A stretch of DNA of 64,000 bases from Sphingomonas aerolata (lineage in GTDB: Bacteria; Pseudomonadota; Alphaproteobacteria; Sphingomonadales; Sphingomonadaceae): positions 248,001-312,000 of the forward strand of contig NZ_PZZN01000002.1 of the NCBI RefSeq assembly GCF_003046295.1, read 5' to 3'. The stretch's first letter is position 1; every line of letters begins with the position of its first letter. The translations under genes were made by a program, and so were the position numbers. The notes under the pieces were generated by a model. It had not been told where the DNA came from and made no database searches. It was given only the letters and a program-made list of their open reading frames with translations. This document shows positions 35,402-44,038 of the stretch, one piece after another.

Positions 35402-37270
35402 ATGCATCGTCGCACCTTCATCGCATCGCTGCCCGCGACTGCGCTGCTTCCGACACTCGCTTCTGCGCAGCGCGGTAAAGCCAGCAGCGACCCTGCGCCC
35501 GGCCCGGGGCAGGGGGCAGCACCCGCGACGGATACCAATCCTACATTCTGGGCGCCTGGCGAGGAGCGCTTCCTGCGCCCCGACGTCCATGCCGGCGACC
35601 GGCCGATCGGCGCGAGCTTCGCGTCGCGCACAGCGGTCTATGGCCTCAACGGCGCGGCGGGGACCGCGCACCCGCTCGCGACGCAGGCGGGGATCGACAT
35701 CCTGCGGTCGGGTGGGTCGGCGGTCGATGCGGCGATCGCGATCAACGCGTGTCTCGGCTTCCTCGAGCCGACGTCGAGCGGGATCGGCGGGGATGCCTAT
35801 GCGATGATCTGGGATCCCAAGGCCAAGGCGGTGGTCGGCCTCGCGGGCTCGGGCAAATCGCCGCGCGGCCTGAGCCTGGAAACGGTGCGGTCGCGCGCCA
35901 GGAACGGCGCATTGCCGCCGCTCGGCGCGCTCAGCGTGTCGGTGCCGGGGACGGTCGACGCGTGGTGGACGATGCACCAGCGCTACGGAAAGCTGCCCTG
36001 GGCGGCGCTGTTCCAACCCGCGATCGCGCTGGCTGAAGCGGGCGCGCCGGTGCCCGACATCATCGCTTATTATATCCGCCGTAGCCTCACCGCGTTCCGC
36101 CGTCCGGGGAACGGGCTGGAGGAGTCCGCCAACGCGCTACGCACCTACGGGCTGGCGGACGGCAAGGGCCCCGCGGCGGGCGGCGTGTTCCGCAATCCCG
36201 ATCTTGCGCGCACCTATCGCGCGATCGCGAGCGGCGGGCGCGATGCCTTCTACCAGGGCGACATCGCGCAGAAGATCGAACGCTATTTCAAGCGGATCGG
36301 CGGATGGCTGTCGGCAGCGGACCTCGCCGCGCACCATTCGGAATGGATCGCGCCCAGCACCACCGACTATCGCGGCACCACCGTCCACGCGCTTGGAGCA
36401 AACACGCAGGGGCTGGCGACGCTCCAGATGCTCAACATCCTCGAGCGGTTCGACCTGAAGGGCGCAGGCTTCCAGTCCGCGCTGTCGATCCACTTGCAGG
36501 CCGAGGCCAAGCGCCTCGCCTATGAGGACCGCGCGCGCTATTATGCCGATCCGCACTTCGCCAAGGTGCCGGTCGAGTGGCTGATCTCCAAGGACTATGC
36601 CGCACAGCGCGCCAAGCTGATCCGGCCCGACCGGTTGCTGACCCCGGTCTATCCGGGCCAAGCCCCGAGCCACGGCGACACCACCTATTTCAGCTGCGCG
36701 GACAAGGACGGCATGATGGTGTCGATGATCCAGTCCAACTTCCGCGGGATGGGATCGGGCCTCGTCGCCGATGGCCTCGGCTTCATGTTCCAGGATCGCG
36801 GGCAGCTGTTCAACCTGAAGGACGGTCACCCCAACATCTATGCGCCGGGCAAGCGGCCGTTCCAGACGATCATCCCGGGCTTCGCGACGCGCAAGGGCGC
36901 GCCGTGGATGAGCTTCGGGGTGATGGGCGGCGACATGCAGCCGCAGGGGCAGACGCAGATCATCGTCAACCGCGTCGACTATGGGCTCGAAATCCAGTCG
37001 GCAGGGGATTCGCCACGCTGGCATCACGAGGGATCGTCGCAATCGATGGGCGAAGATACGCCCGGGCTCGGACCCACCGGGCTGCTCCGGCTCGAAACCG
37101 GCGTGCCGGTCGCGACGCGCAAGCGGCTGGCCGACATGGGGTGGACGATCGGCGATCCCGATGGCGGCTTCGGGCGCTACGAATGCGTCGAGCACCGGAT
37201 GGACGGCGACACCCGCGTTTATGCCGCGGCGAGCGAGATGCGCGCCGATGGGTGCGCGCTCGCCTATTGA
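35402..37270 (+). CDS. Gamma-glutamyltransferase family protein
   Basis: A 622-residue secreted enzyme. The signal peptide (T-F-I-A-S-L-P-A-T-A-L-L-P-T-L-A) is cleaved near A-S-A-Q. The large-subunit features are G-S-A-V-D-A-A-I-A-I and P-T-S-S-G-I-G-G-D. The processing site H-G-D-T-T-Y-F-S places the catalytic nucleophile Thr at about residue 427, which becomes the first residue of the small subunit after self-cleavage. The enzyme would hydrolyse gamma-glutamyl amides such as glutathione in the periplasm. The reading frame extends far upstream as an out-of-frame shadow of the MFS gene; the ATG at 35402 is set by the signal peptide. Confidence 0.9.
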   Translation: MHRRTFIASLPATALLPTLASAQRGKASSDPAPGPGQGAAPATDTNPTFWAPGEERFLRPDVHAGDRPIGASFASRTAVYGLNGAAGTAHPLATQAGIDILRSGGSAVDAAIAINACLGFLEPTSSGIGGDAYAMIWDPKAKAVVGLAGSGKSPRGLSLETVRSRARNGALPPLGALSVSVPGTVDAWWTMHQRYGKLPWAALFQPAIALAEAGAPVPDIIAYYIRRSLTAFRRPGNGLEESANALRTYGLADGKGPAAGGVFRNPDLARTYRAIASGGRDAFYQGDIAQKIERYFKRIGGWLSAADLAAHHSEWIAPSTTDYRGTTVHALGANTQGLATLQMLNILERFDLKGAGFQSALSIHLQAEAKRLAYEDRARYYADPHFAKVPVEWLISKDYAAQRAKLIRPDRLLTPVYPGQAPSHGDTTYFSCADKDGMMVSMIQSNFRGMGSGLVADGLGFMFQDRGQLFNLKDGHPNIYAPGKRPFQTIIPGFATRKGAPWMSFGVMGGDMQPQGQTQIIVNRVDYGLEIQSAGDSPRWHHEGSSQSMGEDTPGLGPTGLLRLETGVPVATRKRLADMGWTIGDPDGGFGRYECVEHRMDGDTRVYAAASEMRADGCALAY

Positions 37271-37286
37271 GCAGGGCGGGGCTGGC

Positions 37287-38690
37287 CTAGCGGTCCAGCC
37301 CCAGTGCGACACGGTCGGCCGTCGCGGCGGCGAGTTCGGCGCGCGCGGAGGCGATGCGGGCCTGCGCGTCGATCAGGCGGACGCGCGCATCGGTCGCGGT
37401 CTCCTCGCGCTGGTTGACGAGAAAGAAGTCCCCCGATCCCAGCTCGAAGCGGCGGCGTTCGGCGACCGCGAGCCGGTCGGCCAGGCTGCGTTCCTCCTCC
37501 GCGATCCCGGCAAGCCGTTCGGTCGCGCCGACCGCGATGACGATCCCCTCGACCTCGATTGCGATCTGGTCGCGCAGGAAGCGGCTGCGCTGTGCCAGTG
37601 CGTCGATCTCGGCGCGGGCTTCGGCCACGCGTCCCTTAGCGGCGCGATTCTGAAGCGGGACGCTGAAGCGGAAGCCGACCGCCGCTTCGAGCGGCGTGCG
37701 GTTCGGTCCGCCCAGACCGACCGGGCCGACATCCTTGCCGACTTCACCGCGCAGATCGAGCCGGGGCGACAGATCGTTTTCCGCCAGCATCAGCCGCGCC
37801 GTCGACTGGTCGATCCGGGTCAGGATCGCCCTGTAATCCGGCCGCGCGATCGCTGCCGCGCTCGATCCAGTCGGTGCGACGCCGGCAAGCGCGCTCGTGT
37901 CCGCGGGCAGCCGATCGGATGATACGAGCAGCGGTGCTCCCGCATCGTCGCGCAGATAGAGCGACAGCGTGTTGGCGGCGGTGGCGATATCCTGTTCGGC
38001 GCGCACGACGAGCGCGCGCCGGCGGACAAGGTTCTGGTCGTTTTCGGTCAACAGGATCTCGGGTCGTGCACCCAGCGTCACCAGCCGCCCGATCGCGCCG
38101 CGCCGCCGCTCCGCAAGGTCGAGCAGGTCGCGATAGGCACGCAGGCGCAACCCCGCGGCGACCCAGGCCTGATAGGCGTCGACCGCGCGGCGCTGGACGC
38201 CGATCGCGACCATCTGCGCTTCGAACCGTGCGACGTCGATGTCCGCGCCGGCGACGCTGCGCCGCGTCCGGCGTTCGTCGACCACGCGGTCGCGCAACAA
38301 GGCGAACAGGGCGCCGACCTTCGCCTCGCCCAGCCGGTTGGTATAGGCCTGATCCTCATAGACAGGAAAAGTGCCCCGCGACGCGCGGTAGCCACCATAG
38401 ACATAGCCGCCATTGGTCGTCAGCGGCCTCGTCACGCGGCTTTCGACGACGGTGCCGTCATAATAGCCCGCGACGCGCGACTTGCCGTCGACGTCGAACA
38501 CCGTGTCGAACGCGCCGTCCGCCGACAGCGATCGCCCCTCCGCCTGGCGGACGCGCGCGAGTGCCTCGACGATCTGCGGGGCGGACCGCGCGGAGGCACG
38601 CAGCACCTCGTCGAGTGTCAGTGGGGCGGCTTGCGCGATCGCTGCCACCGGGGACAGCAGCATCAGCAGTGCGGCGAAGAACCGGGTCAC
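37287..38690 (-). CDS. TolC-family outer-membrane channel
   Basis: A 467-residue protein with a signal peptide ending near A-I-A-Q-A and two long helical-hairpin halves rich in R-A-E/A-R-A-E-I-type heptads. It matches the TolC/NodT-like efflux channel family, which spans the outer membrane and periplasm. It uses a GTG start inside the stop of the HlyD gene (GTGA), so it is translationally coupled. It should be the exit duct for the exporter encoded upstream. Confidence 0.88.
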   Translation of the reverse strand: MTRFFAALLMLLSPVAAIAQAAPLTLDEVLRASARSAPQIVEALARVRQAEGRSLSADGAFDTVFDVDGKSRVAGYYDGTVVESRVTRPLTTNGGYVYGGYRASRGTFPVYEDQAYTNRLGEAKVGALFALLRDRVVDERRTRRSVAGADIDVARFEAQMVAIGVQRRAVDAYQAWVAAGLRLRAYRDLLDLAERRRGAIGRLVTLGARPEILLTENDQNLVRRRALVVRAEQDIATAANTLSLYLRDDAGAPLLVSSDRLPADTSALAGVAPTGSSAAAIARPDYRAILTRIDQSTARLMLAENDLSPRLDLRGEVGKDVGPVGLGGPNRTPLEAAVGFRFSVPLQNRAAKGRVAEARAEIDALAQRSRFLRDQIAIEVEGIVIAVGATERLAGIAEEERSLADRLAVAERRRFELGSGDFFLVNQREETATDARVRLIDAQARIASARAELAAATADRVALGLDR

Positions 38691-39778
38691 TTCTTGCCGC
38701 CCTCCTCGTCGGAGGCCTTCGCGTCCATGCCCTTGGCCTCGCCCTTTGCCGCGCCATAGGCTGCCGCGGCCGGACGCCGGCCGAATTCGAGCGGAAAGTC
38801 GTTGAGCTGGCGCCAGAGTTCATAGCCGACCAGCACCGTCTCGCCCTGCACCCAGCCGCGCACCTTGCCGCCGGGGCGGACGAATTCGCGCGCGGGCCAG
38901 GCGGGCTTGCCGGGCTGGGGCTCGACCAGGATGCGGAACAGCCCGTCGGGGGCGGCATTGGGATCGATCGTGCGGACGCGGCCGTCGAACATGCCCTGTG
39001 CAACCGACGGCCAGCCGCTGAACTGGATCGCGGGCCAGCCCTCGAATTCGAGGCGGACCGGTCGGCCGGGACGCAGCACGGGCACGTCCCGACCGTCGAC
39101 GAACAGTTCGACCGCACGCTCGACGCGCTCGGGGGCGATCACCGCGAGCACCGTGCCGGGCGACACCATCGATCCGCCGGTCGTGGCGTTGAGCTGCTGG
39201 ACGCGACCGTCGCGCGGTGCGCGGACCATCTGCGCGGACTGGCGATTGAGCTGGATGTCGATCCGGTTGAGCTTGGCGCGCGCCTCGGCCAGCTTGGCGC
39301 CTGCATCGGCGACCTTGATCTGGGTCTGCTCATAATCGCGCCGTGCCGCCAGCCCCTCGGCGAAGAGCTGCGCAGTACGCGACACGTCGATGCCGGCGAC
39401 CGCGCGGCTTTGCTGGACCGCGGCGATCTCCGCCTCGACCTGCGCGCGCTCGGCGCGCAGACGCGACAGCAGATCGGGGTCGAGATCGACGACGCGCGCG
39501 ATCGGGTCGCCGCGTTCGACATGCTGTCCGTCATGCACGTACCAGCGTTCGACGCGGCCGGGCACGAACGCCGTCACCTGCTGCTGGCGATCGTCGGGAT
39601 CGAGCGCGACGACCTGGCCGGTGCCGTTGGCGGTCTGCACCCAGGGGACCAGCGCCATGATCGCGATCGCGACCGCGATGCCGATAAACAGCAGCCACGC
39701 GACCGTCACCGCGCTGCGCGGCGCGCGCATCTTCGCCAGTGTCGGGAAATGTGCGACGCGATCGGGACTATACGGCAT
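38687..39778 (-). CDS. HlyD-family periplasmic adaptor
   Basis: A 363-residue membrane-fusion protein. It has one N-terminal helix (A-V-T-V-A-W-L-L-F-I-G-I-A-V-A-I) and a lipoyl-like half with R-V-V-D-L-D-P-D-L-L and P-R-D-G-R-V-Q-Q-L-N. A central coiled coil (S-R-L-R-A-E-R-A-Q-V-E-A-E) and a C-terminal beta domain follow. A charged Glu/Lys-rich tail ends the chain. It links the inner-membrane ABC protein to the TolC channel. It overlaps the ABC gene by 11 bp. Confidence 0.88.
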   Translation of the reverse strand: MPYSPDRVAHFPTLAKMRAPRSAVTVAWLLFIGIAVAIAIMALVPWVQTANGTGQVVALDPDDRQQQVTAFVPGRVERWYVHDGQHVERGDPIARVVDLDPDLLSRLRAERAQVEAEIAAVQQSRAVAGIDVSRTAQLFAEGLAARRDYEQTQIKVADAGAKLAEARAKLNRIDIQLNRQSAQMVRAPRDGRVQQLNATTGGSMVSPGTVLAVIAPERVERAVELFVDGRDVPVLRPGRPVRLEFEGWPAIQFSGWPSVAQGMFDGRVRTIDPNAAPDGLFRILVEPQPGKPAWPAREFVRPGGKVRGWVQGETVLVGYELWRQLNDFPLEFGRRPAAAAYGAAKGEAKGMDAKASDEEGGKK

Positions 39779-41465
39779 CGTTCGACTCCGTATGCGCGTC
39801 GGCGATCAGCGCGGCATGGGTGGCGAAGCGTCGCTGGCGATGCGGTTCGAGCCGGAACCAGCCATCGAGGACGATGTCTTCGGGCCGGCCGGTACACAGC
39901 AGGGTGGTCGTCCCGGCCGCCTTCAGCCGGCGCAGCACGTCCGCCAGCCGCTCCGCGGGGATCAGGTCGCACAGCTGCGAGAGCATCAGCACGCGTGGTC
40001 GGACGAGCAGCGCACTGGCAAGCTTGAGCGCGACGACCTCGCCGATCGCCAGCGGATAGCCCGACGCGGCTAGCGGGGTGTCGAGCCCGTGCGGGAACTG
40101 TGCAACCCGCTCGCGCAGGCCCACGGCGTCGAGGACTTCGAGCATCCCGCCCGGGTCCGATCCCGCCGCCGCGGCAAGCGACAGATATTCGCGGATCGTG
40201 ACCTCGACGATGGTCGGCCGGTCGAGCACCATCACCGCGGATCGCAACAGATACATGTCGAACGTCGCCATGTCGGCGCCACCGACCGTGACCAGCCCGC
40301 GCTCGGGCACGATGTGGCGCTTCAGCACCATCGCCAGCAGCCGTTCCGCCCCGCCATCCGCCAACGTGACGAGCTGTTCGCCCGCCGCCAGCGAGAAGTC
40401 GAAGCGCGCACCCTCGACTTCGACCGCCTCGAGCCGGACGGCACCATCGCCGGGCGCCTGTCCCGCGGTGGCGGCGGCCTGTTCCTGGGGAATCGCGAAC
40501 AGCAGCGACAATTCCTCAGCGCTCGCGATCAGGTCGTAGAGCGTGTCGAGATACCAGCCGAGCTGCGACACGCCGTAGAACACGCCGCTCAGAATCAGCT
40601 CGGCCGCGACCAGCTGTCCGATCGACAGTTCGCCGCGCAGGATCAGATTGCCGCCAAGCGCAAGCAGCGCCGCGCTGGCAAAGGCATAGAGCAGCAGGAA
40701 GGCGACGGTCTGCGCGAAGCTGTAGCGGAAATAGCGTTCGTGGCGGTCGACATAGGTGGCAGTGACGGCTTCGGACCGATCCATCGCGAAATCGAGATGG
40801 CGGCTCGATTTGTAGAAACCGTTCGATCCGCCCAGGCTTTCGAGCCAGCGGGCCGCGTCGTGCTTGGCGTGGCTGAGCGCGACCGCGGACCGGATCGATC
40901 CGCGCGACCAGATCGTCCAGATCGCGAGCACCAGCAGGATCAGCAGGGCGTTGAACGCGAGGAAGAAGGGGTGGTAGAAACTCGTGACGACCAGACCGAC
41001 CGCGGACTGGAGGATGATCGTGAACGCCCCGATCACCAGGCTCGGCACCGCCTTCTGCACCACGACGAGATCGAAATAGCGGTTGAACAGGTCGCCGCGA
41101 TTCTGATCGGCGAAGAAGGGGTTCTGCGCGTGGACGGCGCGTTCGGTGATTTCGGCGACGACGCGCGCGAAAAAGCGCCGTTCGAACAGCGCCATGACCC
41201 AGAAGCGCATCGCGCTGAGCCCGGCCACGAACAGCAGCAGCACGAGCAGCAGCCCGGCCAGCGTCCATAACGGTGCGGGCAGCGCGGTGTTGGCGACGCT
41301 GTTGATCAGCAGCTGCACCGAGATCGGCGTGGCGAGCGACAACAGGCTGATCGCGACGCCGTACACCATTGCGAGGCGGAGATAGGGCGTATCGGGTCCG
41401 ACGATCTCGCCCAGCCAGCCGCGCGCTTCACGCCATCCGATTCGTTTGCCTGCCACCTGCGTCAT
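39768..41465 (-). CDS. ABC-type exporter protein with degenerate ATPase domain
   Basis: A 565-residue half-transporter with a six-helix domain (about 20-330) like HlyB/MsbA exporters, then an ABC-ATPase-sized domain. The second domain keeps the general pattern, including the segment G-L-D-T-P-L-A, but lacks every catalytic motif. The Walker A position reads A-D-G-G-A-E-R-L (no GxxxxGK[S/T]) and the LSGGQ signature is L-A-I-G-E. Walker B ends L-M-L-S-Q-L instead of L-L-L-D-E, and the H-loop His is Gly (C-T-G-R-P). It should not hydrolyse ATP unless paired with a functional partner, and none is encoded nearby. First gene of the ABC-HlyD-TolC operon. Confidence 0.85.
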   Translation of the reverse strand: MTQVAGKRIGWREARGWLGEIVGPDTPYLRLAMVYGVAISLLSLATPISVQLLINSVANTALPAPLWTLAGLLLVLLLFVAGLSAMRFWVMALFERRFFARVVAEITERAVHAQNPFFADQNRGDLFNRYFDLVVVQKAVPSLVIGAFTIILQSAVGLVVTSFYHPFFLAFNALLILLVLAIWTIWSRGSIRSAVALSHAKHDAARWLESLGGSNGFYKSSRHLDFAMDRSEAVTATYVDRHERYFRYSFAQTVAFLLLYAFASAALLALGGNLILRGELSIGQLVAAELILSGVFYGVSQLGWYLDTLYDLIASAEELSLLFAIPQEQAAATAGQAPGDGAVRLEAVEVEGARFDFSLAAGEQLVTLADGGAERLLAMVLKRHIVPERGLVTVGGADMATFDMYLLRSAVMVLDRPTIVEVTIREYLSLAAAAGSDPGGMLEVLDAVGLRERVAQFPHGLDTPLAASGYPLAIGEVVALKLASALLVRPRVLMLSQLCDLIPAERLADVLRRLKAAGTTTLLCTGRPEDIVLDGWFRLEPHRQRRFATHAALIADAHTESNDAV

Positions 41466-41516
41466 CCAACTGCTCGAGTCCGCAATCAGAATTGCCGCAC
41501 AGTGTTATTGAAACAA

Positions 41517-41553
41517 CTACGGGGCGGCTATATCATCGATAGGATAAACCTAT
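41517..41553 (-). promoter_or_regulatory. OxyR-type operator upstream of the exporter operon
   Basis: Read on the minus strand, ATAG (41553-41550), CTAT (41542-41539) and ATAG (41531-41528) are each separated by exactly 7 bp. A fourth weaker half-site, GTAG, lies at 41520-41517. This matches the OxyR tetra-half-site consensus ATAG-N7-CTAT-N7-ATAG-N7-CTAT in three of four positions. The last half-site abuts a TTGTTT (-35-like) about 50 bp upstream of the exporter start codon. One end overlaps the stop codon of the OxyR-like gene. Confidence 0.6.
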
Positions 41554-42449
41554 GGGCCAACCGCGCGCAACAGGTCGGCGATCAGGTGATAGGCGGGAGC
41601 ACGGCCTGCGCCGATGCGCCACAGCAGTCCGATCTCGCGATATTGTCGGCCATGGCTGAACGGCCGCACGATGACGTCGCCACCGTCACGCACTTCCTGG
41701 CGGACATAGAGTTCGGGCAGCAATGCCAGCCCCATGCCCATCCCGGCCATCTGCCGGATCGCGTCGAGACTGGTGCCCTCATAATCATTGAGCACGACCG
41801 CGCCGACTTCGCCGGCGATCGCGGCGACCTGTTGCGCGAGGCGATAGTCCGCGACGAGCGTCAGCAGGTTCTGGCCGCGCAGATCGGCCATCTCGATTCC
41901 AGCCTTGGGGGCCAGCGGATGGTCCGCCGCCATCGCCAGATACAGCGCCTCACGGAACAGACGCTCGGTGTGGAATCCGCGCCCGGCGACCGGCAGCTGT
42001 GCGAGGATCAGGTCGTGGTCACCCGCCGCGAGTCCCGCGGTCAGCGCGGAGGGCAGGCCTTCGCGGACATGGATGCGCAGCGTCGGATGGTCACGGTGCA
42101 GACGCGCGACGAAGGTCGGTAGCAGATAGGCGCCGAGCGTCGGCGATACGCCCAGCCGGATCGTCCCGACCAGCGCGTCCGCTGAAGCGACGCGCACTTC
42201 CTCCAGGTCCGCAAGGTCGAACAGGATCCGACGCGCGCGCTCGAGAAGCTCGCGGCCGAGCGGCGTCGGGATCGCAGGCCCGCCGCGCTCAAAGAGCGGC
42301 GCACCGAGAATCGTCTCGAGCGCGCGGATCTGTTGCGAGAGCGACGGCTGCGACACGCCCATCCGTTCGGCCGCGCGGGTGAAGCTGCCGTTTTCGGCAA
42401 GCGCGACGAAATAGCTGAGCTGGCGGATGGTGGTCCTGGGGCGATGCAT
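41550..42449 (-). CDS. OxyR-like LysR-family regulator lacking all cysteines
   Basis: A 299-residue LysR protein. The N-terminal winged helix reads G-S-F-T-R-A-A-E-R-M-G-V-S-Q-P-S-L-S. The effector domain aligns with OxyR (A-D-L-R-G-Q-N-L-L-T-L, then E-G-T-S-L-D-A-I-R-Q-M and G-L-A-L-L-P-E-L). At the positions of the OxyR redox cysteines (E. coli Cys199 and Cys208) it has Arg and Ala, and the whole protein contains no cysteine. It therefore cannot sense peroxide by the disulfide mechanism. Its stop codon lies in the operator controlling the exporter operon, which it most likely regulates. Confidence 0.85.
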   Translation of the reverse strand: MHRPRTTIRQLSYFVALAENGSFTRAAERMGVSQPSLSQQIRALETILGAPLFERGGPAIPTPLGRELLERARRILFDLADLEEVRVASADALVGTIRLGVSPTLGAYLLPTFVARLHRDHPTLRIHVREGLPSALTAGLAAGDHDLILAQLPVAGRGFHTERLFREALYLAMAADHPLAPKAGIEMADLRGQNLLTLVADYRLAQQVAAIAGEVGAVVLNDYEGTSLDAIRQMAGMGMGLALLPELYVRQEVRDGGDVIVRPFSHGRQYREIGLLWRIGAGRAPAYHLIADLLRAVGP

Positions 42450-42515
42450 GCGTCATCCTATCGCGCCCGAGCCGGCCGTGCGCACCTGTTATCGCGTCAT
42501 CGCCCGGTGCGGCGA

Positions 42516-43970
42516 TCAGGTCAGCCAGCCCCCGGTAAACCCCGCGCGCTGCAACCCGCGGCGGATATGCGGATTGCGGCGCATGGTCGTCCAGACGAGG
42601 CCGGTGCGCCAATTCTCCATCATGACGACGATCGCGCCCTGGTCGATGCCCAGATAATCGTCGTCCACCCAGCCCGCAGCGGGATCGACGCTGCCATGCT
42701 TGAGCGGCACCGACGTGGCCGTCAGCGTCGGGTTGAACGAATCGAGAAAGCCGTATTTGCCGTAGATGCGGGCGCCGTAGCGGGCGTGCATCGTCGCAAT
42801 CGCACGGCTCGACAATTCGGGTTCGAACGCGATCGATGCCGCTGCCGCGGTCGGGGCCAGCGTCCCGTCGTCCCGGTCGCCGACCCCGCGGGCCGCATAG
42901 CTGAAGAATTCGCGGCGGCGGCCACCGATGTCGATGGCGAAATCGCCGGGGCCGTCACACGCGGTGAGCCCCCAGACGTCGGGGCCATAGCCTACCCAGC
43001 CTTCGGGGTTGGCGATCGCATAGGCGCGCTGCGCGCGGACCGCGCGGCGGCTGTTCTCGAAATAATCGATGCCCTTCGCCGTCATGTAGCGGTCGCGAAT
43101 GCCGCGGAAGTCGATCCAGCAATGGCTGTACTGATGGATGAACAGTGCGGGAAACTGGACGTGCGGCTCGCCGCCCCAGCGGTCGCCCCACTGCGCGTCG
43201 AACCGGCTCGTCCACGCATCCCAGCTCTGTGCCGGTAGCGCGTGCGTTGGCGAGCCGAGCGCGAGGATATAGAGCAGCAGGCCTTCGTTGTAGATGTTCC
43301 AGTCATGCGGGATGAAACCGCTTTCGGGGTGCCAGCCCATCGCCATGAACGGCGCACGCGGGGTGATCCAAGTCCAGTCGATCGCGGCATAGAGCTGGTC
43401 CGCCAGCGCACGGATCCGGACGTCGCCCGGATGTTCGGTATCGAACCAGCTCTGGGCGAACAGCACGCCGCCGATCAGCAGCGCCGTGTCGATCGTCGAC
43501 AGTTCGGCGCGTGCGAAGCGGTGACCCTTGGTCCTGCCGAGGAAATGGTAGAACAGGCCCTTGAAGCCGCTGTCGTCGCTGCGGCTGTCGCCCTGCGGGG
43601 CGGCTGCGAAGAATTCGAGCGTGGCCAGGGTCCGCGCGCGCGCCTGGTCGCGCGTGATCCAGCCATTCTCGACTCCGATCGGATAGGCGGTCAGCGCGAA
43701 GCCGACCGCGGCGATCGACGCGAAGGACGGTGTCGGCCAGCGATCGGGTGCAAGCCCCGTGACGGGATCGGTCGTGTCCCAGAAATAGCGGAAGCTGCGG
43801 TGATGGAGGTCCGCGAGCAACGCGCTCGGCATCGGCGTAGCGATGGTCTCGGGGCCGGGGAGGGCCGCGCTGGGGAGGGGCGTACTGGGGCGGAACGGCG
43901 CGGCGCAGCCGGCCATGAGTCCCGCCAGGCCGAGCGTGCTGTGGCCCAGCATCTGCCTGCGATCGATCAT
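42516..43970 (-). CDS. GH144-type glucoamylase-domain lipoprotein (predicted beta-1,2-glucanase)
   Basis: A 484-residue enzyme. Its N-terminus has R-R-Q-M-L-G and a lipobox L-M-A-G-C with Cys22, indicating an exported lipoprotein. The catalytic (alpha/alpha)6 region has F-W-D-T-T-D-P-V-T-G-L, then P-H-D-W-N-I-Y-N-E-G and W-G-L-T-A-C-D-G-P. This is typical of the glycoamylase/GH144 family, whose characterised members cut beta-1,2-glucans. The gene follows the TonB receptor on the same strand beyond a terminator-like hairpin. It presumably cleaves the sugar polymer imported by that receptor. Assignment to GH144 rather than a related family is inferred from sequence pattern. Confidence 0.75.
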   Translation of the reverse strand: MIDRRQMLGHSTLGLAGLMAGCAAPFRPSTPLPSAALPGPETIATPMPSALLADLHHRSFRYFWDTTDPVTGLAPDRWPTPSFASIAAVGFALTAYPIGVENGWITRDQARARTLATLEFFAAAPQGDSRSDDSGFKGLFYHFLGRTKGHRFARAELSTIDTALLIGGVLFAQSWFDTEHPGDVRIRALADQLYAAIDWTWITPRAPFMAMGWHPESGFIPHDWNIYNEGLLLYILALGSPTHALPAQSWDAWTSRFDAQWGDRWGGEPHVQFPALFIHQYSHCWIDFRGIRDRYMTAKGIDYFENSRRAVRAQRAYAIANPEGWVGYGPDVWGLTACDGPGDFAIDIGGRRREFFSYAARGVGDRDDGTLAPTAAAASIAFEPELSSRAIATMHARYGARIYGKYGFLDSFNPTLTATSVPLKHGSVDPAAGWVDDDYLGIDQGAIVVMMENWRTGLVWTTMRRNPHIRRGLQRAGFTGGWLT

Positions 43971-43993
43971 GATGTCCTTCGGGTCTGGTCTTC

Positions 43994-44029
43994 AAAAAAA
44001 AGCGGGGGCGTGGCTGGGCCACGTCCCCC
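43994..44029 (-). terminator. Intrinsic terminator between receptor and glucanase genes
   Basis: On the minus strand, arms GGGGG(A)CGTGGC and GCCACGCCCCC form a GC-rich stem with a 3-nt loop and a 1-nt bulge. A run of eight T follows. It lies in the 68-bp gap between the receptor stop and the glucanase start, so it should attenuate expression of the second gene. Confidence 0.65.
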
Positions 44030-44038
44030 GGGGGCAGG

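Noticed and set aside
42450..42515. Second OxyR-type operator upstream of the OxyR-like gene
   Set aside because: A single CTAT is present at 42458-42461, but no partner half-site occurs at the required 7-bp spacing.
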